Source: Hyperoodon ampullatus (lineage: Eukaryota; Chordata; Mammalia; Artiodactyla; Ziphiidae). From it: DNA of 64,000 bases. Below are positions 26,436 to 37,879 of the stretch, in pieces (position 1 is the stretch's first letter; the number at the start of each line of letters is the position of its first letter). The translations under genes were made by a program, and so were the position numbers. The DNA lies in NCBI GenBank assembly GCA_949752795.1, contig CATKHW010000008.1, positions 1,612,001-1,676,000 of the forward strand. Reading direction: 5' to 3'. The notes under the pieces are model-generated. The model did not search any database. It was given only the letters and a program-made list of their open reading frames with translations, and was not told where the DNA came from.

Positions 26436-26633
26436 GCTCCATGCCCACTCTCATCACAATAATCCATGAAACTTTTCAAACCAATACTCCATGCCCTTGT
26501 CATCACAATGCTCCATTACCCCTGTCATAACAATGCTCCATGACCCCTGCCATCACAATGTTCCACGGTGTTGTCATCACAAGGCTCCATGACCCTTGTC
26601 ATAACAATGCTCCAAGACCCCTGTAATCACAAT
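26436..26633 (+). repeat. 198-bp exact-register tandem duplication, copy 1
   Basis: Eight minisatellite units, from GCTCCATGCCCACTCTCATC to CCCCTGTAATCACAAT, are repeated immediately downstream with only a few substitutions. Several of these unit variants, such as the CAAACCAATACTCC unit, are shared by the pair. It is among the youngest-looking duplications in the array. Confidence 0.9.
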
Positions 26634-26831
26634 GCTCCATGCCCACTCTCATCACAATAATCCATGAAACTTTCCAAACCAATACTCCATGCCCTTGTCA
26701 TCACAATCCTCCATTACCCCTGTCATAACAATGCTCCATGACCCCTGCCATCACAATGTTCCACGGTGTTGTCATCACAAGGCTCCATGACACTTGTAAT
26801 AACAATGCTCCAAGACCCCTGTAATCACAAT
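26634..26831 (+). repeat. 198-bp tandem duplication, copy 2
   Basis: This directly abuts copy 1 at an offset of 198 bp (eight units averaging 24.75 bp). Differences are few, for example TTTCCAAACC in place of TTTTCAAACC and CAATCCTCC in place of CAATGCTCC. The next unit diverges into a CCCCTTTTCATCAGAATG variant, which marks the end. Confidence 0.9.
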
Positions 26832-29800
26832 GCTCCATGCCCCTTTTCATCAGAATGCTCCAAGAAACTTGTCATCACAATGCTCCATGGTCTTCTCATC
26901 ACAATGCTCCAGGACATTGTCAACCCAATGTTCCATTCCCTTGTCATCACAATGCTCCATGAGCCCTGCCATCACAATACTCAAGGAATATTGTCAGCTC
27001 AGTGCTCCATGAAATTCTGATCACAATGCTCCATGACCCCTGTCATCACAATGCTCCATGACCACTGTCATCACAACGCTCCATGACACCAGAGAACACA
27101 ATGATCTGGGAATCTTGTCATCGAAATGCTCCATGACCCTTGTCATCTCAATGATCCATGCCCTTGCCATCCCAATGCTCCATGACCCCTGTAATCACAA
27201 TGCTCCATGACGCTTGTCATCACAATGCTCCATGACATTTGTCATCAAAATGCTCCATACATTTGTCAGCAAAATGCTACATGACCTTGTCATCACAATG
27301 CTCCATGCGCTTGTCATCACAATACTCCATTCCCATTGTCATCAAAATCCTCCATGAACCTTGGGTTCACATTGCTTCATGCCCTTGTCATCATAATGAT
27401 CCATGCTCCTTGAAATGAAAATGATACATAACTTCTGTCATCACAATGCTCCAAAGCCTTGTGATCACAATGTTCATAACACTTGTCATCATAACGCTCC
27501 ATGATGCCTGTCATCACAATGCTCCATGAAATTTGTCATCACAGTGCTCAATACACTTGTCATCACAATGCTCCCTGAGACTTGTCATCAGAATGCTCCT
27601 GAACACTGTCATAAAAAGGCTCCATGCCTTTTTCATCACAATGCTCCATGTCCTGTTCATCAAAATGCTCCATGCCATTGTCATCACATTACTCCACAAG
27701 CTTGTCATCAGAATGGTCCATGACACTTGTCATCACAATGATCCATGACACCTGTCATCACAATGCTCCATTCCCCTGGTCATTACAGTGCTCCATGACT
27801 ATCCTCATCACAATTATCCGTGGTCTTCTCATGACAATGCTCCACGGTCTTGTCATCCCAATGATACATGCCCTGGTCATCACAATTCTACATGTCCTTT
27901 TCATCACAATGCTCCATGACATTTCTCATCAAAATGTTACATGCTCTTGTCAATACAATTCTCCATGCACTTTTCATCGCAATGCTCCATGACGACTGTC
28001 ATAGAAAGCTCCATGCGCTTGTCATCACAATGCTTCACGACTTGTCATCAAAATTCTCAAAGGCCCTTGTCATCACAATGCTCCATGATGTTGTCATCAC
28101 AATGCTTCATGACCTTGTCATCACGAAACTCCAAGCCCTTGTCATCACAATGCTCCATTACCTTTGTCATCACAATCCTCCTTGACACTTGGCATTCCAA
28201 TGCCCCATGCCATTCTCATCACAATGGACCATGACATATGTCATCCCAATACTCCCTGACACCCGTCTTCACAATACTGTATGACCTTGTCATCACAATG
28301 CTCCATGCCCTTGTCATCACAATGTGCCATGCCCACTGTCATCACAATAATCCATAAAACTTGTCAGAGCAATGCTCTATGCCCATGTCATCACAATGCT
28401 CCATTCCCGTGTCATCACAATGCTCCGTGACTCCAGTCATCACAGTGCTTTATGAACTTTGTTATCACAACGGTCCATGATTTCATCATCACAAGTCTCT
28501 GTGACTTTGTCACCACAATGCTCCATGAACTTTTCATAAAAATGCTCACTGACCCTTGTCATCAAAATGCTCTATGCCTTTCTCAACACAGTACTCCACC
28601 CCCCTTTTCATCACAATTCTCCATGTGCTTGTCAGCACATTGCTCCATGACCCATGTTATCACAATGTGCCATGCGCTTGTCATCACAATGCTCCACAAC
28701 GTTGTCATCACAATGCTCCATAAACACTTGTCATCACAATGCTCCATGCACTTCTCAACATAAATGCTCTCTCACAACTGATATCACTATGTTCCATCAC
28801 TAGTCATCACAATACTTCCTCACACCTGTCATCACAATGATCCATGACCCCTGACATCACTAAGTTCCATAACCCCTGTCATCAAAATGCTCCATGACCC
28901 TTTTCAGCAAAATGCTCCATGACCCCTGACATCACAATGTTCCATTACCCATATCATCAAAATCTTCCATGACACTTTTCATCAAATTGCTGCTCGACTC
29001 TGTCATCACAATGCTCCCTTCCCTTCAAAACACAATGCACCACGCACTTGTCATAAAAATGCTCCATGTCATTTGTCGTCACATATCTCCATGACCCTTG
29101 TCATCACAATGCTCCATGCTATTGTCATCACGATGCTCCATGAACCCTCTGATCACATTGTTCCATGCCCTTGTCACCACAAAGCTCCATGACATTTGTC
29201 ATCACAATGCTCGATGCCCTTCTCATCACAATGCTCCATGCCCTTGTCATTACAATCCTCCATGACCCATGTGTCACAGTGTTCCGTGCCCTTGTCATCA
29301 CAATGCCCCATGCCCACTCTCATCACAGTAATCTATGAAATTTTCAGACCAATGCTCCATGCCCTTGTCATCACAATGCTCCATGACGCCTGATATCACA
29401 ATGTTCCATAAGCCCTGGCATCAAAATGCTCCATGACCCTATTCCTCACAAAGCTCCATGACCCCTGACATCACAATGTTCCATATCCCCTGTCATCAAA
29501 ATGATCCATGACACTTTTCATCAAATTGTTCCATGACCCTGTCATCACAATGTTCCCTGCCCTTCTCATCACAATGCACAACGCCATTGTCAGCAAAATG
29601 CTCCATGACCTTTGTCATCACAAAGGTCCATGACTCTCGTCATCAAAATTTTCAATGGCCTTCTCATCACAATGTTCCATGACCTTTGTCATCACAATGC
29701 TCAATACACTGGTCATCACAATGCTCCCTGACACTTGTCATCAGTATGCTCCTTGAACACTCTCATGACAACGCTCCATGCCTTTTTCATCACAATGATC

Positions 29801-31014
29801 CATGCCCTTTTCATCACAATGCTCCATACCATTGTCATCACTATACTCCACAAGCTTATCATCAGAATGCTCCGTGACCCTTGTCATCACAATGCTCCAT
29901 GACCCCTGCCACCACCATGTTCCATGACCCCTGTCATCACAATGCTCCATGACAACTGTCATCAGAATGCTCCATGCCCCTTGTCATTACAGTGCTCCAT
30001 GAGGCTCGTCATCACAGTTATTCATGGCCTTCTCATCACAGTGCTCCACGGTCTTGCTATCACAATGCTCCATTCCCTGGTAATCACAATGCTCCATTCC
30101 CTGGTAATAACAATGCTCCATGTCCCTTGTCATCAGAATTCTCCACGTCCTTGTCATCACAATGCTCCATGACACTTCTCATCACAATGTTACATGCACT
30201 TGTCATCAAAATTTTCCATGAAATTGTCATCTCAATGCCATATGACCCCTGTCATAGCAAGCTCCATGCCTTTGTCATCAAAATTCTTCACGATATTGTC
30301 ATCAAAATTCTCAATGTCCGTTGTCATCACAATGCTCCATGCCCTTGTCATCACGATGCTCCATGACCCTTGTTATCACAGTGCTCCAAGCCGTTGTCAA
30401 CACAATGCTCCATTACCTTTGTCATCACAATACTCCATGACACCTGGCATCACAATGTCCCATGCCATTGTCATCACAATGGGCCATGACATATGTCATC
30501 ACAATGCCCCATGCCATTGTCATCACAATGGGCCATGACATATTTCATCACAATGCTCCCTGACACCTCTCTTCACAATACTCTATGACCTTGTCATCAC
30601 AATGCTCCATGCCCTTGTCATCACAATGCGCCATGCCCACTCTCATCACAATAGTCCATAAATCTTGTCAGAGAAATGCTCTATGACCCTGTCATCACAA
30701 TGCTCCATGACCTTGTCATCACAATGCTCCATGGCCCTGTCATCACAATGCTCCGTGACTCGTCATAACAATGATTCATGATGTTTGTCATCACAGTGGT
30801 CCATACCCTCGTCATCACAAGTCTCTGTGACTTTGTCACCACAATGCTCCATGAACTTTTCATCACAATGCTCTCTGACACAGGTCATCACCATATTGTA
30901 TGCCTTCCTCAGCCCAATGCTCCCTGACCCTTGTCATAAGAGTGCTCCATGTGCTTGTCAGCACATTGTTCCATGACCCATGTTATCACAATGCGCCATG
31001 CGCTTGTCATCAAT

Positions 31015-31344
31015 ATGTAACCAAGTTGATGTTATTGTAATCAGTGCAGCCCTAAATTTTTGGGTGGCTATTTCTTATTGATTTTCAGTTTTCCCAAGGT
31101 ATATTCCCTAGACTGGAAGTGCCCTTGGATCTGTAGCTCTGTTGTTTACTTGATTTAGGGAACACAATGCACTCCTCAAGAGAGGCAGTTGGCAATTTAC
31201 ATCCTGCCCATCAGCATAACTAGGCTCCTTGTTCTCCAGGGCCTGTATTGCGTTTCTAGTTTTTACACATTTTGCGGATGTCCCTTTTGACCGGTGGGAA
31301 GTGATACTTCTTTGTAGTGCAGATTTGCATTGCCCACTTGCTCG
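31015..31344 (+). repeat. Resumed satellite monomer tail after the minisatellite
   Basis: Satellite sequence restarts at about 31015-31019 in a GTAACCAAGTTGATG motif, equivalent to GTACCCAAGTTGAGG in intact monomers. It continues through the second half of the L1-like segment to the next palindrome. The precise join is uncertain by a few bases because TATGTA fits both sides. Confidence 0.92.
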
Positions 31345-31418
31345 CTTGGCAAAAAAGGGCGTATGCGTTTTCTCCTGAATATATTCAGGAGAAAACGCAT
31401 ACGCCCTTTTTGGCCAAG
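31345..31418. repeat. 74-bp palindrome, one of the best-preserved copies
   Basis: The arms match at 36 of 37 positions; the one difference is a C-to-A change at the seventh base of the left arm. The core is intact at 31372-31391. With no loop, such a sequence could extrude as a cruciform or fold back as a hairpin when single stranded. Confidence 0.88.
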
Positions 31419-32659
31419 TGCATTACTGTCGAAGTTGTGCCCCTCTTCCTGTGCTTTAAAGGTGATTCCAATGTACCTCTTGAAATCTGTTTCCTGCTCT
31501 TCTGGCTCACTTTCAAGTCCGCCTCGATGCCTTCCCTCAACAGATTTTTGGACGATAGTTTTCCTTTATTACTCGGCCATTTTCTGAATTGCTCTGCCCC
31601 TGAGCTCCAGGTTTCAACTCTTTTTTTGTGAGCTGACCGCAAGTCTAAAATTTTGGTTCAGTACCTATACTGTTTCCCAGCGGGTGGCTGAGAGTTTGGT
31701 TAATTTTTCTCCCTGACCGGAAATTACAGTGATATGTACCCATCCAAATGCCTAACAGCTACTCTCATTGCATCTCCCTCTTCCCTTTCATCCTCTGCCA
31801 AGTTGGCAACCTGTGCGAACCCGGAGTTTAAAGGGGCTGTCTCTCCAAGTTGGGAGATTGATAGTAAAGCAGTTGGACAGTCAAACCAGAGCACCCGGAG
31901 AGGGACTATTAGTCGAGTTTTAGAATCCTTTCGTATTCACAGTGTGTCCATTCTCTAGGTTTCCCGTACACGTTATAGCTGTAGTAATATTCCCTTCAAC
32001 CTGGAGAGTTGGGAGCCATGGAATGGGTGCCACGCATTATTGCTTTACAGGGTCTGCATTTGCTCACCCAATCTCACCAATCCTCTCAGTCCCAAGTGTC
32101 CAGCCTTATGCCACATCCAGCTGTCTTTTTAGATAGGGTCATTCCAGGTTTCATCAGAGCGCCTGAAGGAATTGTAAAGAATTTCCCTGTTTTTTTTTTT
32201 TGTTTTGTTTTTGAAATTCCTTTTTATATTGGGTTTGAGCTGATTCTCACTGCCATGTTGATACCAGTGTAGACACAGTTGAAGCCCTTACGGAGACCTA
32301 TGAATACATAGTTTTTAAGATTCTTACTAGTCAAATATATTCCTCTGTGGGAAATATGGGGTTTTGAGTCACTTTCACTGAGGAAGGTGTAGGTCTTTTC
32401 TATTCCGTATTTGGTTTTTGGAACGGTACCTGTACTACTATCAAACTATGGTTTTATGCATCACCCCACCTCTCCTTCCCCCTTAAGCAGGCATAAGAGT
32501 GTTTTCTCAATGTGAGACTCTGTTCTCTTTCCTAACTCAGTTCATGTGTAGCCATGTTTACAGGACCTTCATAAGTGATATCTTATGATAAGTTTATTTT
32601 TCTCTGTGACTTATTTCATTTAGAATCATCGAACCTGAATCCACTCATTTTCCTGCTTG
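31345..32659 (+). repeat. Satellite monomer with ~425-bp internal deletion (1,315 bp)
   Basis: The monomer is collinear with its neighbours until CCACTCATTTT at about 32651. It then jumps directly to CTGCTTGCTTGGCCACAAAA, which normally lies just before the type A palindrome. Most of the L1-like segment is missing. A short TGCT/CTGC-type microhomology is present at the join. Confidence 0.92.
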
Positions 32660-34399
32660 CTTGGCCACAAAACGCGTAGGCGGTTTCTCCTGAATATATT
32701 CAGGAGAAAATGCGTACGCCCTTTTTGGCCAAGTGCGTCATTGTCGAAGTTGTGCCCCTCTTCCTGTTCTTTAAAGGGGATTCCAATGTACCTCTTGAAA
32801 TCTGTTTCCTGCTATTCTGGCTCGCATTCAAGTCCGCCTCGATGCCTTCCCTCAACAGATTTTTGGACGATAGTTGTCCTTTATTACTCTGCCAGTTTGT
32901 GAATTGCTGTGCCCCTGAGCTCCATTTTTCACCTCGTTTTTTGTGACCTGACAGCAGGTCCAAAACTTTGGTTCAGGAACACTACTGGTTCCCGGCGGGT
33001 GGCTGAGACTTTGGCTAATTCTTCTACCTGCCGGGAATTTAGAGTGACATGTGCCCGTACAAATGCGTAAGAGCTACTCTCTCATTGGTTCTCCCTCTTC
33101 ACTTTCATTCTCTGCAAAATTGGCAACCTGTGCGAACCAGGAGGTTAAAGGGGCTGTCTCTCCAAGTTGGGACATTGATAGTAAAGCAGTTAGAAAGTCA
33201 AACCGGAGTACCAGGAGAGGGACTATTAGTTGAGTTTTAGAAACCTTTTGTATTCACAGTGTGTCCATTCTCTTGGTTTCCCATACATGTTATAGCTGTA
33301 GTAATATTCCCTTCAACCTGGAAAGTTGGGACCCTTGGAATGTGTGCCACGCATTATTGCTTTAAATGGTCTGCATTTGCTCACTGAATCTCACCAATCC
33401 TCTCAGTCCCAAGTGTCCAGCCTTATGCCACATCCATGTGTCATTGTAGATAGGGTCATTCCAGGTTTCATCAGAGACCCTGAAGGAATTGTAAAGAATT
33501 TCCCTGTTTTTTTGTTTTGTTTTTCAAATTCCTTTTTAATGTGGGTTTGAGCTGATTCTCGCTGCCATGTTTATGCCAGTCTAGACACACTTGATTCCCT
33601 TATGGAGACTTATCAATACAAAGGTTTTAAGATTCTTACTAGTCAGATATATTCCTTTGCGGGAAATATGAGGTTTTGAGTCCCTTTCACTGAGGAAGGT
33701 GTAAGTCTTGTCTTTTCCGTAGTTGGTTTTTGGAACGGTACCTGTACTAATATCACACTCTGGTTTTATGTATCACCCCACCTCTCCTTCCCCCTTATGC
33801 AGGCATAAGAGTGTTTTCTAAATGTGAGACTCTGTTCTCTTTCGTAATTCAGTTCATGTGTAGCCATGTTTACAGGACCTTCATAAGTGATATGTTATGA
33901 TAAGTTTCTTCTTCTCTGTGACTTATTTCACTTAGAATCATTGTACCTGAATCCACTCATTTTGCTGCTACTGGCCTTATGACATTGATTTCGTGTCTGA
34001 GGGGTATTCCATCGTACGTAAGTAACACAATTTCTTGAACCATTTTTGTCTTTCCTGGGATATTTAAGGTGTATACAAGTTCAGGTTCTTGTAAGCAGTG
34101 CAGACCTCAATTTTGTGTTTGCTCTGCCTTATTGATTTTCAGTTTTCCCAAGGTATCTTCCCTAGACTGGAAATGCCCTTGGCTCTGTAGCTCTGTTGTT
34201 TACTTGTTTGAGGGAACACAATGCACTCCTCCAGAGAGGCAGTTGGCAATTTACATCCTGCCCATCAGCATAACTAGGCTCCCTGTTCTCCAGGGCCTGT
34301 CTTGCCTTTCTGGTTTTTACACATTCTGTGGATATCCCTTTTTAGCAGAAGGGAAGTGATACTTCTTTATAGTGCAGATTTGCCTTGCCCGCTTGCTTG
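32660..34399 (+). repeat. Satellite monomer type A (HOR copy 1), 1,740 bp
   Basis: Type A is recognised by GGCCACAAAA before the palindrome core and by AAAATGCGTACGCC after it, which leaves the arms imperfectly matched. The first ~620 bp are diverged from other A copies; the remainder is not. Confidence 0.93.
33831..34386 (-). mobile_element. Diverged LINE-1 fragment (antisense) in the higher-order array
   Basis: The same L1-like block order as at 834-1390, here in the homogenised array, ending in GATTTGCCTT before the type B palindrome. Equivalent segments precede every palindrome in the array at about -600 to -45 relative to its core. Confidence 0.68.
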
Positions 34400-36137
34400 C
34401 TTGGCCAATAAGCGCGTACGCATTTTCTCCTGAATATATTCAGGAGAAAATGCATACGCCCTTTTTGGCAAAGTGCATCATTGTCGATGTTCTGCCCCTC
34501 TTCCTGTGCTTTAAAGGTGATTCAAATGTACATCTTGAAATATGTTTGCTGCTATTCTGGCTCGCTTTCAAATCTGCCTCGTTGCCTTCCCTCAACAGAT
34601 TTTTGGACGATAGTTGTCCGTTATTACTCTGCCAGTTTTTGAATTGCTGTGCCCCTGAGCTCCATTTTTCAACTCGATTTTTGTGAGCTGATGGCAGGTC
34701 CAAAACATTGGTTCAGAAACTCTACTGGTTCCTGGCGGGTGGCTGAGACTTTGGCTAATTCTTCTACCTGCCGGGAAATTACAGTGACATGTGCTCGTCC
34801 AAATGCCTAACAGCTACTCTCTCATTGGTTGTCCCTCTTCCCTTTCGTCCCCTGCCAAATTGGCAACCTGTGCGAACCAGGATGTTAAAGGGGCTGTCTC
34901 TCCAAGTTGGGACATTGATAGTAAAGCAGTTGGAAAGTCAAAGTGGAGCACCACGAGAGGGACTATTAGTTGAGTTTTAGAAACCTTTCGTATTCACAAT
35001 GTGTCCATTCTCTAGGTTTCACTTACATGTTATAGCTGTAGTAATATTCCCTTCAACCTGGAGAGTTGGTAACCTTGGAATGTGTGCCATGAATTATTGC
35101 TTTAAATGGTCTGCATTTGCTCACCGAATGTCACCAATACTCTCAGTCCCAAGTGTCCAGCCTTATGCCACATCCAGCTGTCATTGTAAATAGGGTCATT
35201 CCAGGTTTCATCAAAGCCCCTGAAGGAATTGTAAAGAATTTCCCTGTTTTTTTTGTTTTGTTTTTCAAATTCCTTTTTATAGTGGGTTTGAGCTGATTCT
35301 CTCTGCCATGTTTATGCCAGTCTAGACACACTTGATTCCCTTACGGAGACATATCAATACATAGGTTTTAAGATTCTTACTAGTCAGATGTATTCCTCTG
35401 CAGGAAATAAGGGGTTTTGATTCCCTTTCACTGAGGAAAGTGTAGGTCTTGTCTTTTCCGTAGTTGGTTTTTGGAACGGTACCTGTACTAATATCACACT
35501 CTGGTTTTAAGCATCACCCCACCTCTCCTTCCCCCTTAAGCAGGCATAAGAGTGTTTTTTAAATGTGAGATTCTGTTCTCTTTCGTAACTCAGTTCATGT
35601 GTATCCATGTGTACAGGATCTTCATAAGTGATATCTTATGATAAGTTTCTTCTTCTCTGTAACTTATTTCACCTAAAATCATCGTACCTGAATCCACTCA
35701 TTTTGCTTCTACTGGCCTTATGACATTGATTTCATGGCTGAGGGGTATACCATTGTACGTAAGTAACACAATCTCTTGAACCATTTTTGTCTTTCCTGGG
35801 ATATTTAAGTTGTACCCAAGTGGAGGTTCTTGTAAGCAGTGCAGCCCTCTATTTTGTGTTTGCTCTGTCTATTGATTTTCAGATTTCCAAGGTATCTTGC
35901 CTAGACTAGAAGTGCCCTTGGCTCTGTAGCTCTGTTGTTTACTTGTTTTAGGGATCACAATGCACTCCTCCAGAGAGGCAGTTGGCAATTTACATCCTGC
36001 CCTTCAGCATAAGTAGCCTCCCTTGCTCTATGGCCTGTCTTGCCTTTCTGGTTTTTTACACATGTTGCGGATGTCCCTTTTGACCGTTGGGAAGTGATAC
36101 TCCTTTGTAGTGCAGATTTGCATTGCCCGCTTGCTTG
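34400..36137 (+). repeat. Satellite monomer type B (HOR copy 1), 1,738 bp
   Basis: Type B is recognised by GGCCAATAAGCGCGTACGC in the left palindrome arm. Its tail changes character between 35,956 and 36,003. Upstream it matches the monomer preceding X at 56.9-57.06 kb; downstream it matches the segment preceding the C palindrome at 58.82 kb. That indicates an old crossover. One extra T in the T-tract near 35,250 accounts for the 1-bp length gain. Confidence 0.93.
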
Positions 36138-37879
36138 CTTGGCCAAAAAGGGCGTATGCGTTTTCTCCTGAATATATTCAGGAGAAAACCCATACGCCCT
36201 TTTTGGCCAAGTGCATCATTGTCGATGTTGTGTCCCTCTTCCTGTGCTTTAAATGTGATTCCAATGAACCTCTTGAAATCTGTTTCCTGCTATTCTGGCT
36301 CGCTTTCAAGTCCGCCTCGTTGCCTTCCCTGAACAGATTTTTGGACAATAGTTGTCCTTTATTACTCTGCCAGTTTGTGAATTGCTGTGCCCCTGAGCAC
36401 CATTTTTCAACTCGTTTTTTGTGAGCTGACGGCAGGTCCAAAATTTTGGTTCAGAACCTATCCTGGTTCCCAGCAGTTGGCTGAGACTTTGGTTAATTCT
36501 TCTTCCTGCCAGGAAATTAGAGTGGCATGTGCCAGACCAAATGCCTAACAGCTACTCTCTCATTAGGGATACTTCTTCCCTTTCATCCTCTGCCAAATTT
36601 GCAACCTGTGTGAACCAGGAGGTTAAAGGGTCTATCTCTCCAAGTTGGGAGATTGATAGTAAAGCAGTTGGAAATTCAATCCGGAGCGCCAGGAGAGGGA
36701 CTATTAGTTGAGTTTTAGAAACCTTTCATATTCACTGTGTGTCCATTTTTATGTTTCCGGTACATGTTATAGCTGTAGTAATATTCCCTTCAACCTGGAG
36801 AGTTGGGACCCTTGGAATGTGCTCCACACATTATTGCTTTAAATGGTCTGCATTTGCTCACCGAATCTCACCAATCCTATCAGTCCCAAGTGTCCAGCCT
36901 TATGCCACATCCAGCTGTCGTTGTAGATAGGGTCATTCCATGTTTCATCAGAGCCCCTGAAGGAATTGTAAAGAATTTCCCTGTTTTTTTGTTTTGTTAT
37001 TGAAATTCCTTTTTATAGTGGGTTTGAGCTGATTCTCACTGCCATGGTTATGCGAGTCTAGACACACTTGATTCCCTTACGGACACTTATCAGTACATTC
37101 GTTTTAAGATTCTTACTATTCAGATATATTCCTCTGCGGGAAATATGGGTTTCTGAGTCCCTTTCACTGAGGAAGGTGTAGGCCTTGTCTATTCCGTAGT
37201 TGGTTTTTGGAACGGTACCTGTACTAATATCAAACTCTGGTTTTATGCATCACCCTACCTCTCCTTCCCCCTTAAGCAGGCATAAGAGTGTTTTCTAAAT
37301 GTGAGACTCTGTTCTCTTTCCTAACTCAGTTCATGTGTATCCAGCCATGTTTACAGGACCTTCATCAGTGATATATTATGATAAGTTTCTTTTTCTGTGT
37401 TACTCATTTCACTTAGAATCATCGTACCTGAATGCACTCATTTTGGTGCTACTGGCATTATGACATTGATTTCATGGCTGAGGGATATTCCATCGTATGC
37501 AAGTAACACAATTTCTTGAACCATTTTTGTCTTTCCTGGGATATTTAAGGTGTACCCAAGTTGAGGTTCTTGTAAGCAGTGCAGCCCTAAATTTTGGGGT
37601 GGCTCTGTCTTATTGATTTTCAGTTTTCCCAAGGCATATTCCCTAGACTGGAAGTGCCCTTGGATCTGTAGCTCTGTTGTTTACTTGTTTTAGGGAACAC
37701 AATGCAATCCTCCAGAGAGGCAGTTGGCAATTTACATCCTGCCCATCAGCATAACTAGTCTCCCTGTTCTTCAGGGCCTTTCTTGCCTTTCTGGTTTTTA
37801 CACATTTTTCGGATATCCCTTTTGACCGGTGGGAAGTGATACTTCTTTGTAGTGCAGATTTGCATTGCCCGCTTGCTTG
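36138..37879 (+). repeat. Satellite monomer type C (HOR copy 1), 1,742 bp
   Basis: Type C has a palindrome with consensus ends and one arm mismatch (AAAACCCATACGCC in place of AAAACGCATACGCC). Further marks are TGTGTCCATTTTTATG near 36,740 and a 4-bp AGCC addition in GTATCCAGCCATG near 37,340. Confidence 0.93.

Larger units (their letters stand above)
6118..31014 (+). repeat. 24/25-bp minisatellite array, about 24.9 kb, roughly 1,000 units
   Basis: The whole interval is built from one short unit. The + strand consensus is CAATGCTCCATG, an optional A, then CCCTTGTCATCA, giving 24- and 25-bp forms that alternate irregularly. Many units carry an ATGAC-N4-GTCAT dyad. The + strand unit has about three times more C than G. 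Unit variants come in a fixed order that recurs along the array, so there is a longer-range organisation with blocks recurring at about 2.64-2.70 kb, broken by deletions and recombined joins. I saw no inserted transposon and no unique sequence inside. Reading frames here are by-products of the repeat. I do not recognise a named family. Confidence 0.95.
32660..37879 (+). repeat. Higher-order repeat copy 1 (monomers A-B-C), 5,220 bp
   Basis: Three monomers of distinct type repeat as a unit. Up to about 33,280 this copy differs from the next at many sites (for example 33,057-33,113 and 33,247-33,276). From there on it is nearly identical to copy 2, so it marks the left edge of the homogenised array. 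It keeps the ancestral TCTTGCCTAGAC near 35,896, where copies 2-4 have TCTTCCCTAGAC. Confidence 0.93.

Noticed and set aside
6118..31014. Many + strand frames of 60-186 residues rich in SSQCSM, LVITMLH and CHHNAP motifs.
   Set aside because: They are translations of the minisatellite unit. The mix of 24- and 25-bp units rotates the frame, the same words appear in all three frames, and stops recur irregularly. There is no constant protein register.
6118..31014. CRISPR array.
   Set aside because: The repeat units are contiguous, with no unique spacers, the units vary freely, and the flanks are mammalian satellite DNA.
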